Under the pieces are notes generated by a model. It did not search any database and was not told where the DNA came from. It was given only the letters and a program-made list of their open reading frames with translations. From an uncultured Acidovorax sp. (lineage in GTDB: Bacteria; Pseudomonadota; Gammaproteobacteria; Burkholderiales; Burkholderiaceae_C): 64,000 nt of DNA. Where the stretch lies: positions 62,001 to 126,000 of the forward strand of contig CAJYHL010000021.1 in assembly GCA_913774625.1 (NCBI GenBank). The letters run 5' to 3'. Shown one piece after another: positions 49,157 through 58,732 of this stretch. The stretch's first letter is position 1, and every line of letters starts with the position of its first letter. The position numbers and the translations under genes are program-made.

Positions 49157-49540
49157 ATGAAATTCCAGCCCGACCGATCCGACGCTCAGAGCATCAGTGC
49201 CTACGGGCCCGGCTGGATCGGCATCGACGCCGAACGCATCACGCACAGCGTGGTCATCACCTCGGGCGGCCTGCGCACCGAATGGCACTGCAGCCGCTAC
49301 GAAGACCTCACGCCCGCGCACTTCGCCCAGCTGGCCGAGCTGGACTGCGAACTGGTCATCTTCGGCAGCGGCGGCCGCAACCGCTTTCCGCCGCCGGCCT
49401 GGCTACAGCCCCTGATGGCGCGCCGCATCGGCCTGGAGACCATGGACACCCAGGCCGCCTGCCGCACCTACAACATCCTGGCCGGCGAAGGCCGCAACGT
49501 GGCTGCGGCCCTGCTGCTGGAGACCGCCGAACCGGTGTGA
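49157..49540 (+). CDS. Mth938-like domain protein
   Basis: A 127-aa protein of the small Mth938/DUF498 family: SISAYGPGWIGIDAERITHSVVI, LELDCELVIFGSGGRNRFPPP (partly quoted) and a late MDTQAACRTYNILAGEGRNVAAALLLE segment (partly quoted). Distant relatives include the mitochondrial assembly factor NDUFAF3; the bacterial role is not clear. It is followed by the peroxiredoxin gene about 150 bp later on the same strand. The start at 49157 is set by family length. Confidence 0.82.
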   Translation: MKFQPDRSDAQSISAYGPGWIGIDAERITHSVVITSGGLRTEWHCSRYEDLTPAHFAQLAELDCELVIFGSGGRNRFPPPAWLQPLMARRIGLETMDTQAACRTYNILAGEGRNVAAALLLETAEPV

Positions 49541-49688
49541 TCCGTGGATTTTGGTTACAGACTGCGAATCGAGAAAGAGCACGTTTCCGGGTAAAATGCC
49601 GGGTTGCGGTCGGGGGCCCTGTCTAGCTGCAACACCACACTCGCACCCCCGATTTCCCAACGACTTCCCTCCTGAGAGACTGAGTGCC

Positions 49689-50174
49689 ATGGCGATCGTT
49701 GTCAACAAACCCCTCCCTGAATTTGAAGCCAACGCGACCGGCGGGATCAAGGTCTCCAACACCTCGCATCTGGGCCAGGTCCTGATCCTGTACTTCTACC
49801 CCAAGGACAACACGCCTGGCTGCACCACCGAAGCCATGCAGTTCCGCGACAAGTACAAGGACTTCGCCAAGGCTGGCGCTGCCGTGTTCGGCGTGTCCCG
49901 CGACAACATGAAGTCGCACGACGACTTCAAGGAAAAGCTGGAGCTGCCCTTCGAGCTGATCGCCGACACCGAAGAGAAGATGTGCCACATGTTCGGCGTG
50001 GTCAAGAACAAGATCATGTACGGCAAGAAGGTCAAGGGCATCGAGCGCAGCACCTTCCTCATCGGCCCCGATGGCGTGCTGGTGCAGGAATGGCGCGGCC
50101 TGAAGGTGCCGGGCCACGTGGACGAAGTGCTCAAGGCCGTCAAGTCCATCAAGGCGCTGAAGAAAGCCGCCTGA
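49689..50174 (+). CDS. bcp: BCP/PrxQ-type peroxiredoxin
   Basis: A 161-aa thiol peroxidase of the bacterioferritin comigratory protein class. The peroxidatic Cys is in FYPKDNTPGCTTEAMQFRD. The resolving Cys five residues later that defines atypical 2-Cys PrxQ is a Met here, so this may work as a 1-Cys type, or use the Cys in EEKMCHMFGVV. Other family pieces are GVSRDNMKSHDDFKEK and ERSTFLIGPDGVL. A clean rho-independent terminator follows. Substrates are likely H2O2 and organic hydroperoxides. Confidence 0.93.
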   Translation: MAIVVNKPLPEFEANATGGIKVSNTSHLGQVLILYFYPKDNTPGCTTEAMQFRDKYKDFAKAGAAVFGVSRDNMKSHDDFKEKLELPFELIADTEEKMCHMFGVVKNKIMYGKKVKGIERSTFLIGPDGVLVQEWRGLKVPGHVDEVLKAVKSIKALKKAA

Positions 50175-50262
50175 AAAGCCGCGGCACTTCGCCGTGCCGT
50201 TCATGGGGAATATGCATAATGGGTCAATGCCTCTGAGTGACGCAACGCCCCTCTCCCCCTCC

Positions 50263-50292
50263 AAAGCCGCCTTGGTCTCCAGGCGGCTTTTT
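50263..50292 (+). terminator. rho-independent terminator after bcp
   Basis: A perfect 10-bp stem AAAGCCGCCT/AGGCGGCTTT with an 8-nt loop (TGGTCTCC), followed by TTG. It ends the peroxiredoxin transcript. Confidence 0.85.
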
Positions 50293-50363
50293 GCTTTCTG
50301 ACGCCCGCGTCGCTTCCAACCCCTCTCTCTTCCCTTTTCTTCCCCAAGCGAGGCCCCCGCCCC

Positions 50364-52160
50364 ATGCCCCTGCCCCCCGCCCCCGCCAAGCGCGCCGCGC
50401 TGCTCTCCCCGGATGCGTACCTGCAGAACACCCACGCATCGTCCAACGCGATGACGCCGGCCCGCGAAGCCGAAGAGCCCGCTGCCAGCCCGGCGCCCGC
50501 CCGCAGCACCCGCAAGACGGCCCAGGCCCCGAGCCGCCGCAGCGCCGTGCTGGCCTCCTCTTCGTCCGCCGCGCCGGCCGCCGATGCGCCCGCCATCGCC
50601 ACGCCTGCCGCCCCGCAGCAGCCGGCCGCAGCCAAGGGCCGCAGCCGCAAGACGCCCGCGCCCGTAGCCACCCCTGCGCCGAAGGCTGCCGAGGCCGTCC
50701 AGCGCAGCGCTGCAGCCGCCGCCCCCCAGCCCGCACCGGCCGAGCGCCCGCGCAAGCAGCGCAGCACCGGCCCGAAGAAGATGTTCGTGCTGGACACCAA
50801 CGTGCTGCTGCACGACCCGACCTGCCTGTTCCGCTTCGAGGAGCACGACATCTTCCTGCCGATGATCGTGCTGGAAGAGCTGGACGGCCACAAGAAGGGC
50901 ATGACCGAAGTCGCCCGCAACGGCCGCCAGGCCAGCCGCACGCTGGATGCGCTGGTGGGCGTGCAGGGCGCCGACATCGGCAAGGGCATCGCGCTCGACG
51001 CCACCGGCCAGCGCGCGGCCGGCGGCTGCCTGTATTTCCAGACCGAGCCGCTCGACTACCACCTGCCCACCAGCCTGCCCCAAGGCAAGGCGGACAACCA
51101 GATCCTGGGCGTGGTCGAGGCCCTGCGCCAGCGCTACGCGCCGCGCGAGGTGGTGCTGGTGTCCAAGGACATCAACATGCGCGTCAAGGCGCGCGCCCTG
51201 GGCCTTGCCGCCGAGGACTACCAGAACGACAAGACGCTCGAAGACGGCGACCTGCTCTATTCCGGCGTGCTGGCGCTGCCGGCCGACTTCTGGACCAGGA
51301 CCGGCAAGAACGTGGAGAGCTGGCAGCAGGGCCCGCACACCTACTACCGCATCGGCGGGCCCATCGTGCCGCAGCTGATGATCAACCAGTTCGTGTACTT
51401 CGAGGCCCCGGGCGAGCCCAGCCTGTTCGCCCGCGTGACCGAGATCCGCGACAAGACCGCCGTGCTGCAGACGCTCAAGGACTACGGCTCGGCCAAGAAC
51501 ACGGTCTGGGGCGTCAACACCCGCAACCGCGAGCAGAACTTCGCCATGAACCTGCTCATGGATCCGGAAGTGGATTTCGTCACCCTGGCCGGCACGGCCG
51601 GCACCGGCAAGACGCTGATGGCCCTGGCCGCCGGCCTCACCCAGGTGCTGGACGACCGCCGCTACACCGAGATCATCATGACCCGCGCCACCGTGAGCGT
51701 GGGCGAGGACATCGGCTTCCTGCCCGGCACCGAGGAAGAGAAGATGGGCCCCTGGATGGGCGCGCTCGACGACAACCTCGAATTCCTGGCCAAGGGCGAC
51801 GGCGGCAATGCCGGCGAATGGGGGCGTGCCGCCACCAACGAACTGATCCGTAGCCGCATCAAGATCAAGAGCATGAACTTCATGCGCGGCCGCACCTTCA
51901 TGAACAAGTACGTCATCATCGACGAGGCGCAGAACCTCACGCCCAAGCAGATGAAGACGCTGATCACCCGCGCGGGCCCGGGCACCAAGATCATCTGCAT
52001 GGGCAACTTGGCGCAGATCGACACGCCCTATCTGACGGAGGGCTCCTCCGGCCTGACCTACGCGGTGGACCGCTTCAAGGGCTGGCCGCACAGCGGGCAC
52101 ATCACGCTCGCGCGCGGCGAACGCTCGCGCCTGGCCGACTTCGCCAGCGAGGTGCTCTGA
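50364..52160 (+). CDS. phoH: PIN domain-PhoH ATPase fusion protein
   Basis: A 598-aa protein. Residues 1 to about 137 are Ala/Pro/Lys-rich and look disordered. A PIN-type nuclease domain begins KKMFVLDTNVLLHDP (about 138) with later acidic residues in LEELDGHKKG and VLVSKDINMRVKA. A PhoH ATPase domain follows, with Walker A GTAGTGKT at about 410 and Walker B FMNKYVIIDEAQNLTPKQMK (partly quoted). PIN-PhoH proteins are predicted RNases coupled to a helicase-like ATPase. No ribosome-binding site decides the start; ATG 50451 is an alternative that shortens the tail. A 129-aa gene follows 2 bp later. Confidence 0.9.
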   Translation: MPLPPAPAKRAALLSPDAYLQNTHASSNAMTPAREAEEPAASPAPARSTRKTAQAPSRRSAVLASSSSAAPAADAPAIATPAAPQQPAAAKGRSRKTPAPVATPAPKAAEAVQRSAAAAAPQPAPAERPRKQRSTGPKKMFVLDTNVLLHDPTCLFRFEEHDIFLPMIVLEELDGHKKGMTEVARNGRQASRTLDALVGVQGADIGKGIALDATGQRAAGGCLYFQTEPLDYHLPTSLPQGKADNQILGVVEALRQRYAPREVVLVSKDINMRVKARALGLAAEDYQNDKTLEDGDLLYSGVLALPADFWTRTGKNVESWQQGPHTYYRIGGPIVPQLMINQFVYFEAPGEPSLFARVTEIRDKTAVLQTLKDYGSAKNTVWGVNTRNREQNFAMNLLMDPEVDFVTLAGTAGTGKTLMALAAGLTQVLDDRRYTEIIMTRATVSVGEDIGFLPGTEEEKMGPWMGALDDNLEFLAKGDGGNAGEWGRAATNELIRSRIKIKSMNFMRGRTFMNKYVIIDEAQNLTPKQMKTLITRAGPGTKIICMGNLAQIDTPYLTEGSSGLTYAVDRFKGWPHSGHITLARGERSRLADFASEVL

Positions 52161-52162
52161 GC

Positions 52163-52552
52163 ATGGCCATCGGCTGGATGACCGCCCTCAAGCTCGTGCC
52201 CTGGGCCGACGTGATCGAAGCCACGCCGCAGATCCTGCAGGCGGCCCGCCGCCTGATGGGCTCGACCCGCAAGGGGGCCGCGAGCGACATGGAAGCCGCA
52301 GCGGCGGGTGCCGGCGGCGGCGCCGTCACGATGACCACCACCGACCAGCTGGCCGTGCTGCGCGACGCCCTGGTGCAGCTGCAGGACGAGCAGCGCGCAT
52401 CGGCCCAGCTGATCGAGTCGCTGGCCGAGCAGAACGCCGTGCTGGTGCGCGCGGTCGATGCGTTGCGCCAGCGCCAGCAGCGGCTGGTGTGGGCGGCCTG
52501 GCTGCTGGGCGCCTCCACGGCCGGGCTGCTGGCCTGGGCCTTCACGCGCTGA
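52163..52552 (+). CDS. hypothetical protein, coiled coil plus C-terminal membrane anchor
   Basis: A 129-aa protein of unknown family. It has an N-terminal amphipathic stretch (MAIGWMTALKLVPWADVIEA), a Gly/Ala linker, a coiled coil (about 62-104, LRDALVQLQDEQRASAQLIE) and a C-terminal transmembrane helix (about 108-126, LVWAAWLLGASTAGLLAWAF). It starts 2 bp after the phoH stop, so it is very likely cotranslated with phoH. A membrane-tethering or regulatory role for PhoH is inference from position. A strong terminator follows. Confidence 0.7.
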   Translation: MAIGWMTALKLVPWADVIEATPQILQAARRLMGSTRKGAASDMEAAAAGAGGGAVTMTTTDQLAVLRDALVQLQDEQRASAQLIESLAEQNAVLVRAVDALRQRQQRLVWAAWLLGASTAGLLAWAFTR

Positions 52553-52595
52553 AGAACCCGATCTGGCGCCCCTCTCGGCGTGCCACGAAAAGAAG

Positions 52596-52640
52596 AGCCC
52601 CTGGCGCTTGCGCATCAAGCAAGCGCCAGGGGCTTTTTCC
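52596..52640. terminator. bidirectional terminator between the phoH unit and dnaB
   Basis: A 16-bp perfect stem (52596-52611 with 52619-52634) and 7-nt loop, followed by TTTTTCC on the plus strand and by a short T-rich stretch on the minus strand. It separates convergent transcripts. Confidence 0.85.
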
Positions 52641-52672
52641 ATGGACAGCCCCGCCGCTGCCGGCGGAGGCTG

Positions 52673-54106
52673 TCAGTAGTCGTCGCCGCCGTATCCCTGG
52701 GCCAGGTTCTCGAAGCGGGTCTGGTTCTTCTGGAAGAACAGCTTCACGGTGCCGGTCGGGCCGTTCCGCTGCTTGCCGATGATGACCTCGGCCACGTTGG
52801 GCTCCTTGGAGTCCTTGTTGTAGTAGTCGTCGCGGTAGATGAACATGATGATGTCCGCGTCCTGCTCGATGGCGCCCGATTCGCGCAGGTCGGACATCAT
52901 GGGGCGCTTGTCGGTGCGCTGCTCCACCGAGCGGTTGAGCTGCGAGAGCGCGATCACCGGGCACTGCAGCTCCTTGGCCAGCATCTTCAGGCCCCGGGAA
53001 ATCTCGCCCAGTTCGGTCGCGCGGTTGTCGGCGCTGCCGGCGCCGGAGCCGCTCATGAGCTGCAGGTAGTCCACCACGATGAGGCCGAGCTTGCCGCACT
53101 GCCGCGCGAGGCGCCGGGCGTTGGCCCGCAGTTCGCCCGGCGACAGGCCCGGGGTCTCGTCGATGTGCAGCGACACGGTGCGCAGGCGCTCGATGGCTTC
53201 CGTCAGGCGCGGCCACTCCTCGTCGGTCAGCTTGCCGGTGCGCAGGTTGCCCTGGTTCACGCGGCCGATGGAGCCCACGATACGCACCGCCAGCTGGGCT
53301 GCGCCCATTTCCATCGAGAAGATGGCGACCGGCAGGCCTTCGTTCAACGCCACGTGTTCGGCGATGTTCACGGCGAACGAGGTCTTGCCCATGGAGGGGC
53401 GCGCCGCCAGCACGATCATGTCGCCGGCCTGCAGGCCCGAGGTCATGCGGTCCAGATCGGCGAAGCCCGTGGGCACGCCGGTCACGTCCATGGGGTTGTC
53501 GGCCATCTCCTGGACCTGGTCCAGCAGGTCGATCACCAGCGTGTCCAGCGACTGGAAACCCTGCTTGTTGCGCGAGCCCTCCTCGCCGATGGCGAAGATC
53601 CTGGCCTCGGCCTCGTCCAGGATCTTCTCCACCGTCTTGCCCTTGGGATTGAAGGCATTGGTGGAGATCTCGTCGCTGGCCGTGACCAGCTTGCGCAGAA
53701 TGGAGCGCTCGCGCACGATCTCCGCATAGCGGCGGATGTTGCTGGCGCTGGGCACGTACTGCGCCAGGCTGTTGAGGTAGGCGATGCCGCCCACTTCCTC
53801 GGCCTTGCCCAGGCTCTGCAGCTCCCCGAAGACCGTGATCACGTCGGCCGGTTTGCTGGCATTGACCAGCTTGCCGATGGCCGCATAGATCTGCTGGTGC
53901 TCGTAGCGGTAGAAGTCGCCATCGACCAGCAGGTCGCCCACCCGGTCCCAGGCGTTGTTGTCCAGCAGCAGGCCGCCCAGCACGCTGGACTCCGCCTCGA
54001 CGGAATGCGGCGGCACGCGCAGCTGCGAGACCGCCTGGTCGGCGGCAGCGGCAGCCGCGGGCGGCGGCGTGAAGTCATCGTCCAGGGGGGGCATCACGGC
54101 AGACAT
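52673..54106 (-). CDS. dnaB: replicative DNA helicase DnaB
   Basis: A 477-aa hexameric helicase that unwinds DNA at the replication fork. The N-terminal domain opens LRVPPHSVEAESSVLGGLLL; the RecA-like motor has Walker A ARPSMGKTSFAVNIA at about 235, Walker B LGLIVVDYLQLMSGSG, and the C-terminal NGPTGTVKLFF beta-hairpin. No intein is present. The first ATG is used. It follows the rpsF-priB-rpsR-rplI ribosomal block on the same strand, but a terminator (54231-54250) separates them. DnaA-box-like sequences and a 10-bp direct repeat lie in its upstream region. Confidence 0.96.
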   Translation of the reverse strand: MSAVMPPLDDDFTPPPAAAAAADQAVSQLRVPPHSVEAESSVLGGLLLDNNAWDRVGDLLVDGDFYRYEHQQIYAAIGKLVNASKPADVITVFGELQSLGKAEEVGGIAYLNSLAQYVPSASNIRRYAEIVRERSILRKLVTASDEISTNAFNPKGKTVEKILDEAEARIFAIGEEGSRNKQGFQSLDTLVIDLLDQVQEMADNPMDVTGVPTGFADLDRMTSGLQAGDMIVLAARPSMGKTSFAVNIAEHVALNEGLPVAIFSMEMGAAQLAVRIVGSIGRVNQGNLRTGKLTDEEWPRLTEAIERLRTVSLHIDETPGLSPGELRANARRLARQCGKLGLIVVDYLQLMSGSGAGSADNRATELGEISRGLKMLAKELQCPVIALSQLNRSVEQRTDKRPMMSDLRESGAIEQDADIIMFIYRDDYYNKDSKEPNVAEVIIGKQRNGPTGTVKLFFQKNQTRFENLAQGYGGDDY

Positions 54107-54157
54107 GGTGTAGCAACTCCTTCAGCGTCCGGGAAGGCAGCCGCCGCAGGTGGCGGC

Positions 54158-54200
54158 TGTGGACAATCCTGTGGGCAAGCCGTTGACAGACCGTTGACAG
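54158..54200 (-). promoter_or_regulatory. DnaA-box-like sites and direct repeat upstream of dnaB
   Basis: On the minus strand, TTGTCCACA (54166-54158, one mismatch to TTATCCACA) and TTGCCCACA (54178-54170, two mismatches). Next to them CCGTTGACAG occurs twice, at 54180-54189 and 54191-54200. These lie 50-95 bp upstream of the dnaB start. Confidence 0.4.
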
Positions 54201-54230
54201 GCGGTGGATGCGGCAGGCGCCAGAAAACGC

Positions 54231-54250
54231 AAAAGCCGCCCTGGGGCGGC
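54231..54250 (-). terminator. terminator after rplI
   Basis: A GCCGCC/GGCGGC stem (54235-54250, loop of about 4 nt) is followed on the minus strand by four Ts (54234-54231). It ends the ribosomal protein transcript about 40 bp after the rplI stop. Confidence 0.65.
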
Positions 54251-54290
54251 CTTCGCTGCGCTCTGCACTCTCATGCAGAGTGGAGGGTGG

Positions 54291-54743
54291 TCAGGCGGTT
54301 TCGCCGTACACCGAAACGTTCACTTCCACGACCACGTCGGTGTGGAGAGCCACGCTCACAGCGCTGTCGCCCACGGTCTTGATGGGGCCGTTGGGCAGGC
54401 GGATCTGCGACTTCACGACAGCGTAGCCTTGCTTGTTCAGCTCTTCGGCGATGTCGTGGTTGGTCACGGAGCCGAACAGACGGCCGTCCACGCCAGCCTT
54501 TTGCGTCAGCTTGATGGTCGTGCCACCCAGCTTCTCGCCTTGTGCCTGGGCTTCTGCCAGCTTGGCGGCAGCAGCCTTTTCCAGTTCGGCGCGCTTGGCT
54601 TCGAACTCGGCCTTGTTGGCTTCCGTGGCGCGGCGGGCGCGGCCCGACGGGATCAGGAAGTTGCGTGCGTAGCCGTCCTTGACCTTGACGATTTCGCCCA
54701 GGTTGCCGAGGTTCACGACCTTGTCGAGCAGGATGATTTGCAT
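54291..54743 (-). CDS. rplI: 50S ribosomal protein L9
   Basis: A 150-aa protein with the L9 signature [33 protein letters not shown] near the N-terminus and a long connecting helix ([20 protein letters not shown]). The C-terminal RNA-binding domain includes [17 protein letters not shown]. It is the last gene of the rpsF-priB-rpsR-rplI unit, 11 bp after rpsR. L9 has a role in translational fidelity. Confidence 0.97.
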   Translation of the reverse strand: MQIILLDKVVNLGNLGEIVKVKDGYARNFLIPSGRARRATEANKAEFEAKRAELEKAAAAKLAEAQAQGEKLGGTTIKLTQKAGVDGRLFGSVTNHDIAEELNKQGYAVVKSQIRLPNGPIKTVGDSAVSVALHTDVVVEVNVSVYGETA

Positions 54744-54754
54744 GGTCGGACTCC

Positions 54755-55036
54755 TTAGATCTTGTGCTGGTCGCTGTAGGGCACCAGAGCCAGGAAGCGG
54801 GCGCGCTTGATGGCGGTGTTCAGCTGACGCTGGTAGATGGCGCGCGTGCCGGTCAGGCGTGCGGGGATGATCTTGCCGTTTTCGGCGATGAAGTCACGCA
54901 GGGTATCGACATCCTTGTAGTCGATCTCTTCCACGCCAGCGACCGTGAAGCGGCAGAAGCGCTTGCGCTTGAACAGCAGGGACTGGGTGTTGCGCTTGGG
55001 GCGCTTGTCTTTGTTGAACTTCTTGAACGTGGCCAT
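54755..55036 (-). CDS. rpsR: 30S ribosomal protein S18
   Basis: A 93-aa protein with the S18 features [40 protein letters not shown] and [20 protein letters not shown]. The N-terminal ~15 residues are basic ([14 protein letters not shown]). S18 binds S6 (rpsF, same operon) on the platform of the 30S subunit. Position between priB and rplI is the standard order. Confidence 0.97.
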   Translation of the reverse strand: MATFKKFNKDKRPKRNTQSLLFKRKRFCRFTVAGVEEIDYKDVDTLRDFIAENGKIIPARLTGTRAIYQRQLNTAIKRARFLALVPYSDQHKI

Positions 55037-55054
55037 TTTCGGACCTCTTGAAAA

Positions 55055-55345
55055 TTAATCTTGTTGAATATCCTGGATGTGGAGAACCAGACCCTTGCCG
55101 TTGCGCGGCGTAGCGAGGAAACCCTGGAACTTCCAGCGGCTCCCCAGAGCCTGCCGCGCCAGCCGCTCGGCCAGCGCGCCGAACGCCACTGCCTTCACGG
55201 CGGCGCGTACTTCGCGCTGCGCGCCTGCTTCAGGCTGCTGCGACTCGTGTTCGAGCCGCAGGTCCAGCGCAGGCAATCCGGCCGGCGTGTAGCGCAAGGC
55301 CTTCGCCTCGCCGATACAGGCCGTCAGCGCGACGCGATTTTCCAC
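55055..55345 (-). CDS. priB: primosomal replication protein N (PriB)
   Basis: A 96-aa single-OB-fold ssDNA-binding protein used in PriA-dependent replication restart. Family pieces: NRVALTACIGEAKALRYTP at the start, LDLRLEHESQQPEAG in the middle and WKFQGFLATPRNGKGLVLHI (quoted to 20) at the end. It sits between rpsF and rpsR, the standard arrangement in beta- and gammaproteobacteria, 24 bp after rpsF. Confidence 0.92.
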   Translation of the reverse strand: MENRVALTACIGEAKALRYTPAGLPALDLRLEHESQQPEAGAQREVRAAVKAVAFGALAERLARQALGSRWKFQGFLATPRNGKGLVLHIQDIQQD

Positions 55346-55368
55346 ATCTCCCGGCTTGGAGCTGCCGA

Positions 55369-55752
55369 TCAGCGCGACTCGCGCTCGGCGGCTGCGAATT
55401 CAGCCTGGCTGGCCTTGCGGGCTTCTTCGCGCTCGACGGTCTTCATCATGGAAGAGGCGCCGGTTTCGGCCTTCTTCTTCTGGACCGTCAGGTGGCGCAG
55501 CACGGCGTCGTTGAACTTGAAGGCGTGCTCCAGTTCAGCCATCACGGCCTGGTCGGCTTCGATGTTCACGCACAGGTAGTGGGCCTTGGCCAGCTTGTTG
55601 ATCAGGTACGCCAGTTGACGGCGGCCCCAGTCTTCCACGCGGTGGACCTTGCCGCCGCCGGCGGTGATCATGCCCTTGTAGCGCTCCAGCATGGCTGGAA
55701 CCTGTTCGCTTTGATCCGGGTGGATCAACAAGATGATTTCGTAATGACGCAT
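55369..55752 (-). CDS. rpsF: 30S ribosomal protein S6
   Basis: A 127-aa protein with the S6 fold: [50 protein letters not shown] and [15 protein letters not shown]. The C-terminal tail is Glu/Ala-rich. The start at 55752 follows AAGGAG with six or seven bases of spacing; longer in-frame extensions are not protein-like. It is the first gene of the ribosomal unit, with a sigma70-like promoter at 55820-55848. Confidence 0.96.
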   Translation of the reverse strand: MRHYEIILLIHPDQSEQVPAMLERYKGMITAGGGKVHRVEDWGRRQLAYLINKLAKAHYLCVNIEADQAVMAELEHAFKFNDAVLRHLTVQKKKAETGASSMMKTVEREEARKASQAEFAAAERESR

Positions 55753-55819
55753 GCAAACTCCTTCTGGATGACACCACCTGCTGCGTCTTTTGAAGCAGTG
55801 TGGCAAGGCAAAGCCGGCG

Positions 55820-55848
55820 ATTATAGCGCGCACCCTCGTGCTTGTACA
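55820..55848 (-). promoter_or_regulatory. sigma70 promoter of the rpsF operon
   Basis: Minus strand: TGTACA (55848-55843), 17-bp spacer, TATAAT (55825-55820), about 70 bp upstream of the rpsF ATG. The -10 box is perfect. Confidence 0.65.
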
Positions 55849-55918
55849 CTGGCGGGCCGATTCGCGGGGCCGACCGGGGCTTGCAGGCACGGCCGGCGGC
55901 GCCATTGCGGCCCGGCCG

Positions 55919-55946
55919 CTTGAAATCCTGCGGCCTGCACCGATCT
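55919..55946 (+). promoter_or_regulatory. candidate heat-shock (sigma32) promoter of grpE
   Basis: CTTGAAA (55919-55925), 13-bp spacer, ACCGATCT (55939-55946), compared with CTTGAAA-N13-14-CCCCATNT. It lies about 45 bp upstream of the grpE ATG. Confidence 0.5.
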
Positions 55947-55991
55947 CCCGCGCGTACCGCTTCTTTTTTGTTCCAACACACATCGATCGAC

Positions 55992-56546
55992 ATGTCCGAC
56001 CAACATCCAGCCAACGCCCCTGCGCCCCAGCAGCCCGCGCCCGAAGAAGTCGAAGCCGCGATGGCGGCCCATGCCTCCGATGAACTGAGCCGCCTGCAGA
56101 ACGAGCTGGCCGAGCTCAAGGCCAAGAGCGCCGACCTCGCCGACCAGTTCCTGCGCGCCAAGGCCGAAGCCGAGAACGCCCGCCGCCGCGCGGAGGAAGA
56201 AGTCTCCAAGGCCCGCAAGTTCGGCATCGAGAGCTTCGCCGAAAGCCTGCTGCCCGTGGCCGACAGCCTGGCCGCGGCCCTGGCCATCAAGGACGCCACG
56301 CCCGAGCAACTGCGCGAGGGCTCCGACGCCACGCTGCGCCAGCTCACCGCCGCGCTCGAACGCAACAAGGTGATGGCCGTCAACCCGGCCGCTGGCGAGA
56401 AGTTCGATCCGCACAAGCACCAGGCCATCAGCGTGGTGCCGGCCGAGCAGGAACCCAACACCGTGGTCGCCGTGCTGCAGAAGGGCTATGTCATCGCCGA
56501 CCGCGTGCTGCGCCCCGCGCTGGTGACCGTCACCGCGCCCAAGTAA
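55992..56546 (+). CDS. grpE: nucleotide exchange factor GrpE
   Basis: A 184-aa protein with an N-terminal Ala/Pro/Gln-rich tail, a long coiled coil (about 30-75, [20 protein letters not shown]), then the GrpE body ([40 protein letters not shown]) and a C-terminal [20 protein letters not shown]. It releases ADP from DnaK. The start at 55992 is set by family length and a plausible sigma32 promoter upstream. It is the first of the grpE-dnaK-dnaJ set. Confidence 0.95.
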   Translation: MSDQHPANAPAPQQPAPEEVEAAMAAHASDELSRLQNELAELKAKSADLADQFLRAKAEAENARRRAEEEVSKARKFGIESFAESLLPVADSLAAALAIKDATPEQLREGSDATLRQLTAALERNKVMAVNPAAGEKFDPHKHQAISVVPAEQEPNTVVAVLQKGYVIADRVLRPALVTVTAPK

Positions 56547-56605
56547 GCGCGAGCCCGCACCTGCCGCAGCGCGCGACGGACTTCAATTTTTTTCGGATGG
56601 GCCGG

Positions 56606-56633
56606 CTTGAAGCCGTCGGAGTTATCCACAAGT
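56606..56633 (+). promoter_or_regulatory. candidate heat-shock promoter of dnaK
   Basis: CTTGAAG (56606-56612), 13-bp spacer, CCACAAGT (56626-56633); about five of seven specified -10 positions match CCCCATNT. It overlaps a perfect DnaA box. Confidence 0.35.
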
Positions 56634-56647
56634 TACGGTCATCCACA
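56622..56647 (+). promoter_or_regulatory. DnaA-box pair upstream of dnaK
   Basis: TTATCCACA at 56622-56630 is a perfect 9-mer DnaA box, and TCATCCACA at 56639-56647 has one mismatch, same orientation, 17 bp apart. They lie 33-58 bp before the dnaK ATG. Confidence 0.6.
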
Positions 56648-56679
56648 ATTTTTCAGATTCAGATCCTGAGGAGAACAAC

Positions 56680-58641
<1,962 letters not shown>

Positions 58642-58732
58642 TCCTCGCGCGAGCGTGATCCGCTAGCCGCCGCGCCAGGCCCCCTCGCAGGGGCCAGCGC
58701 GGCGTTCCTGTTCCAACGAGGCTCGAAAAGAC

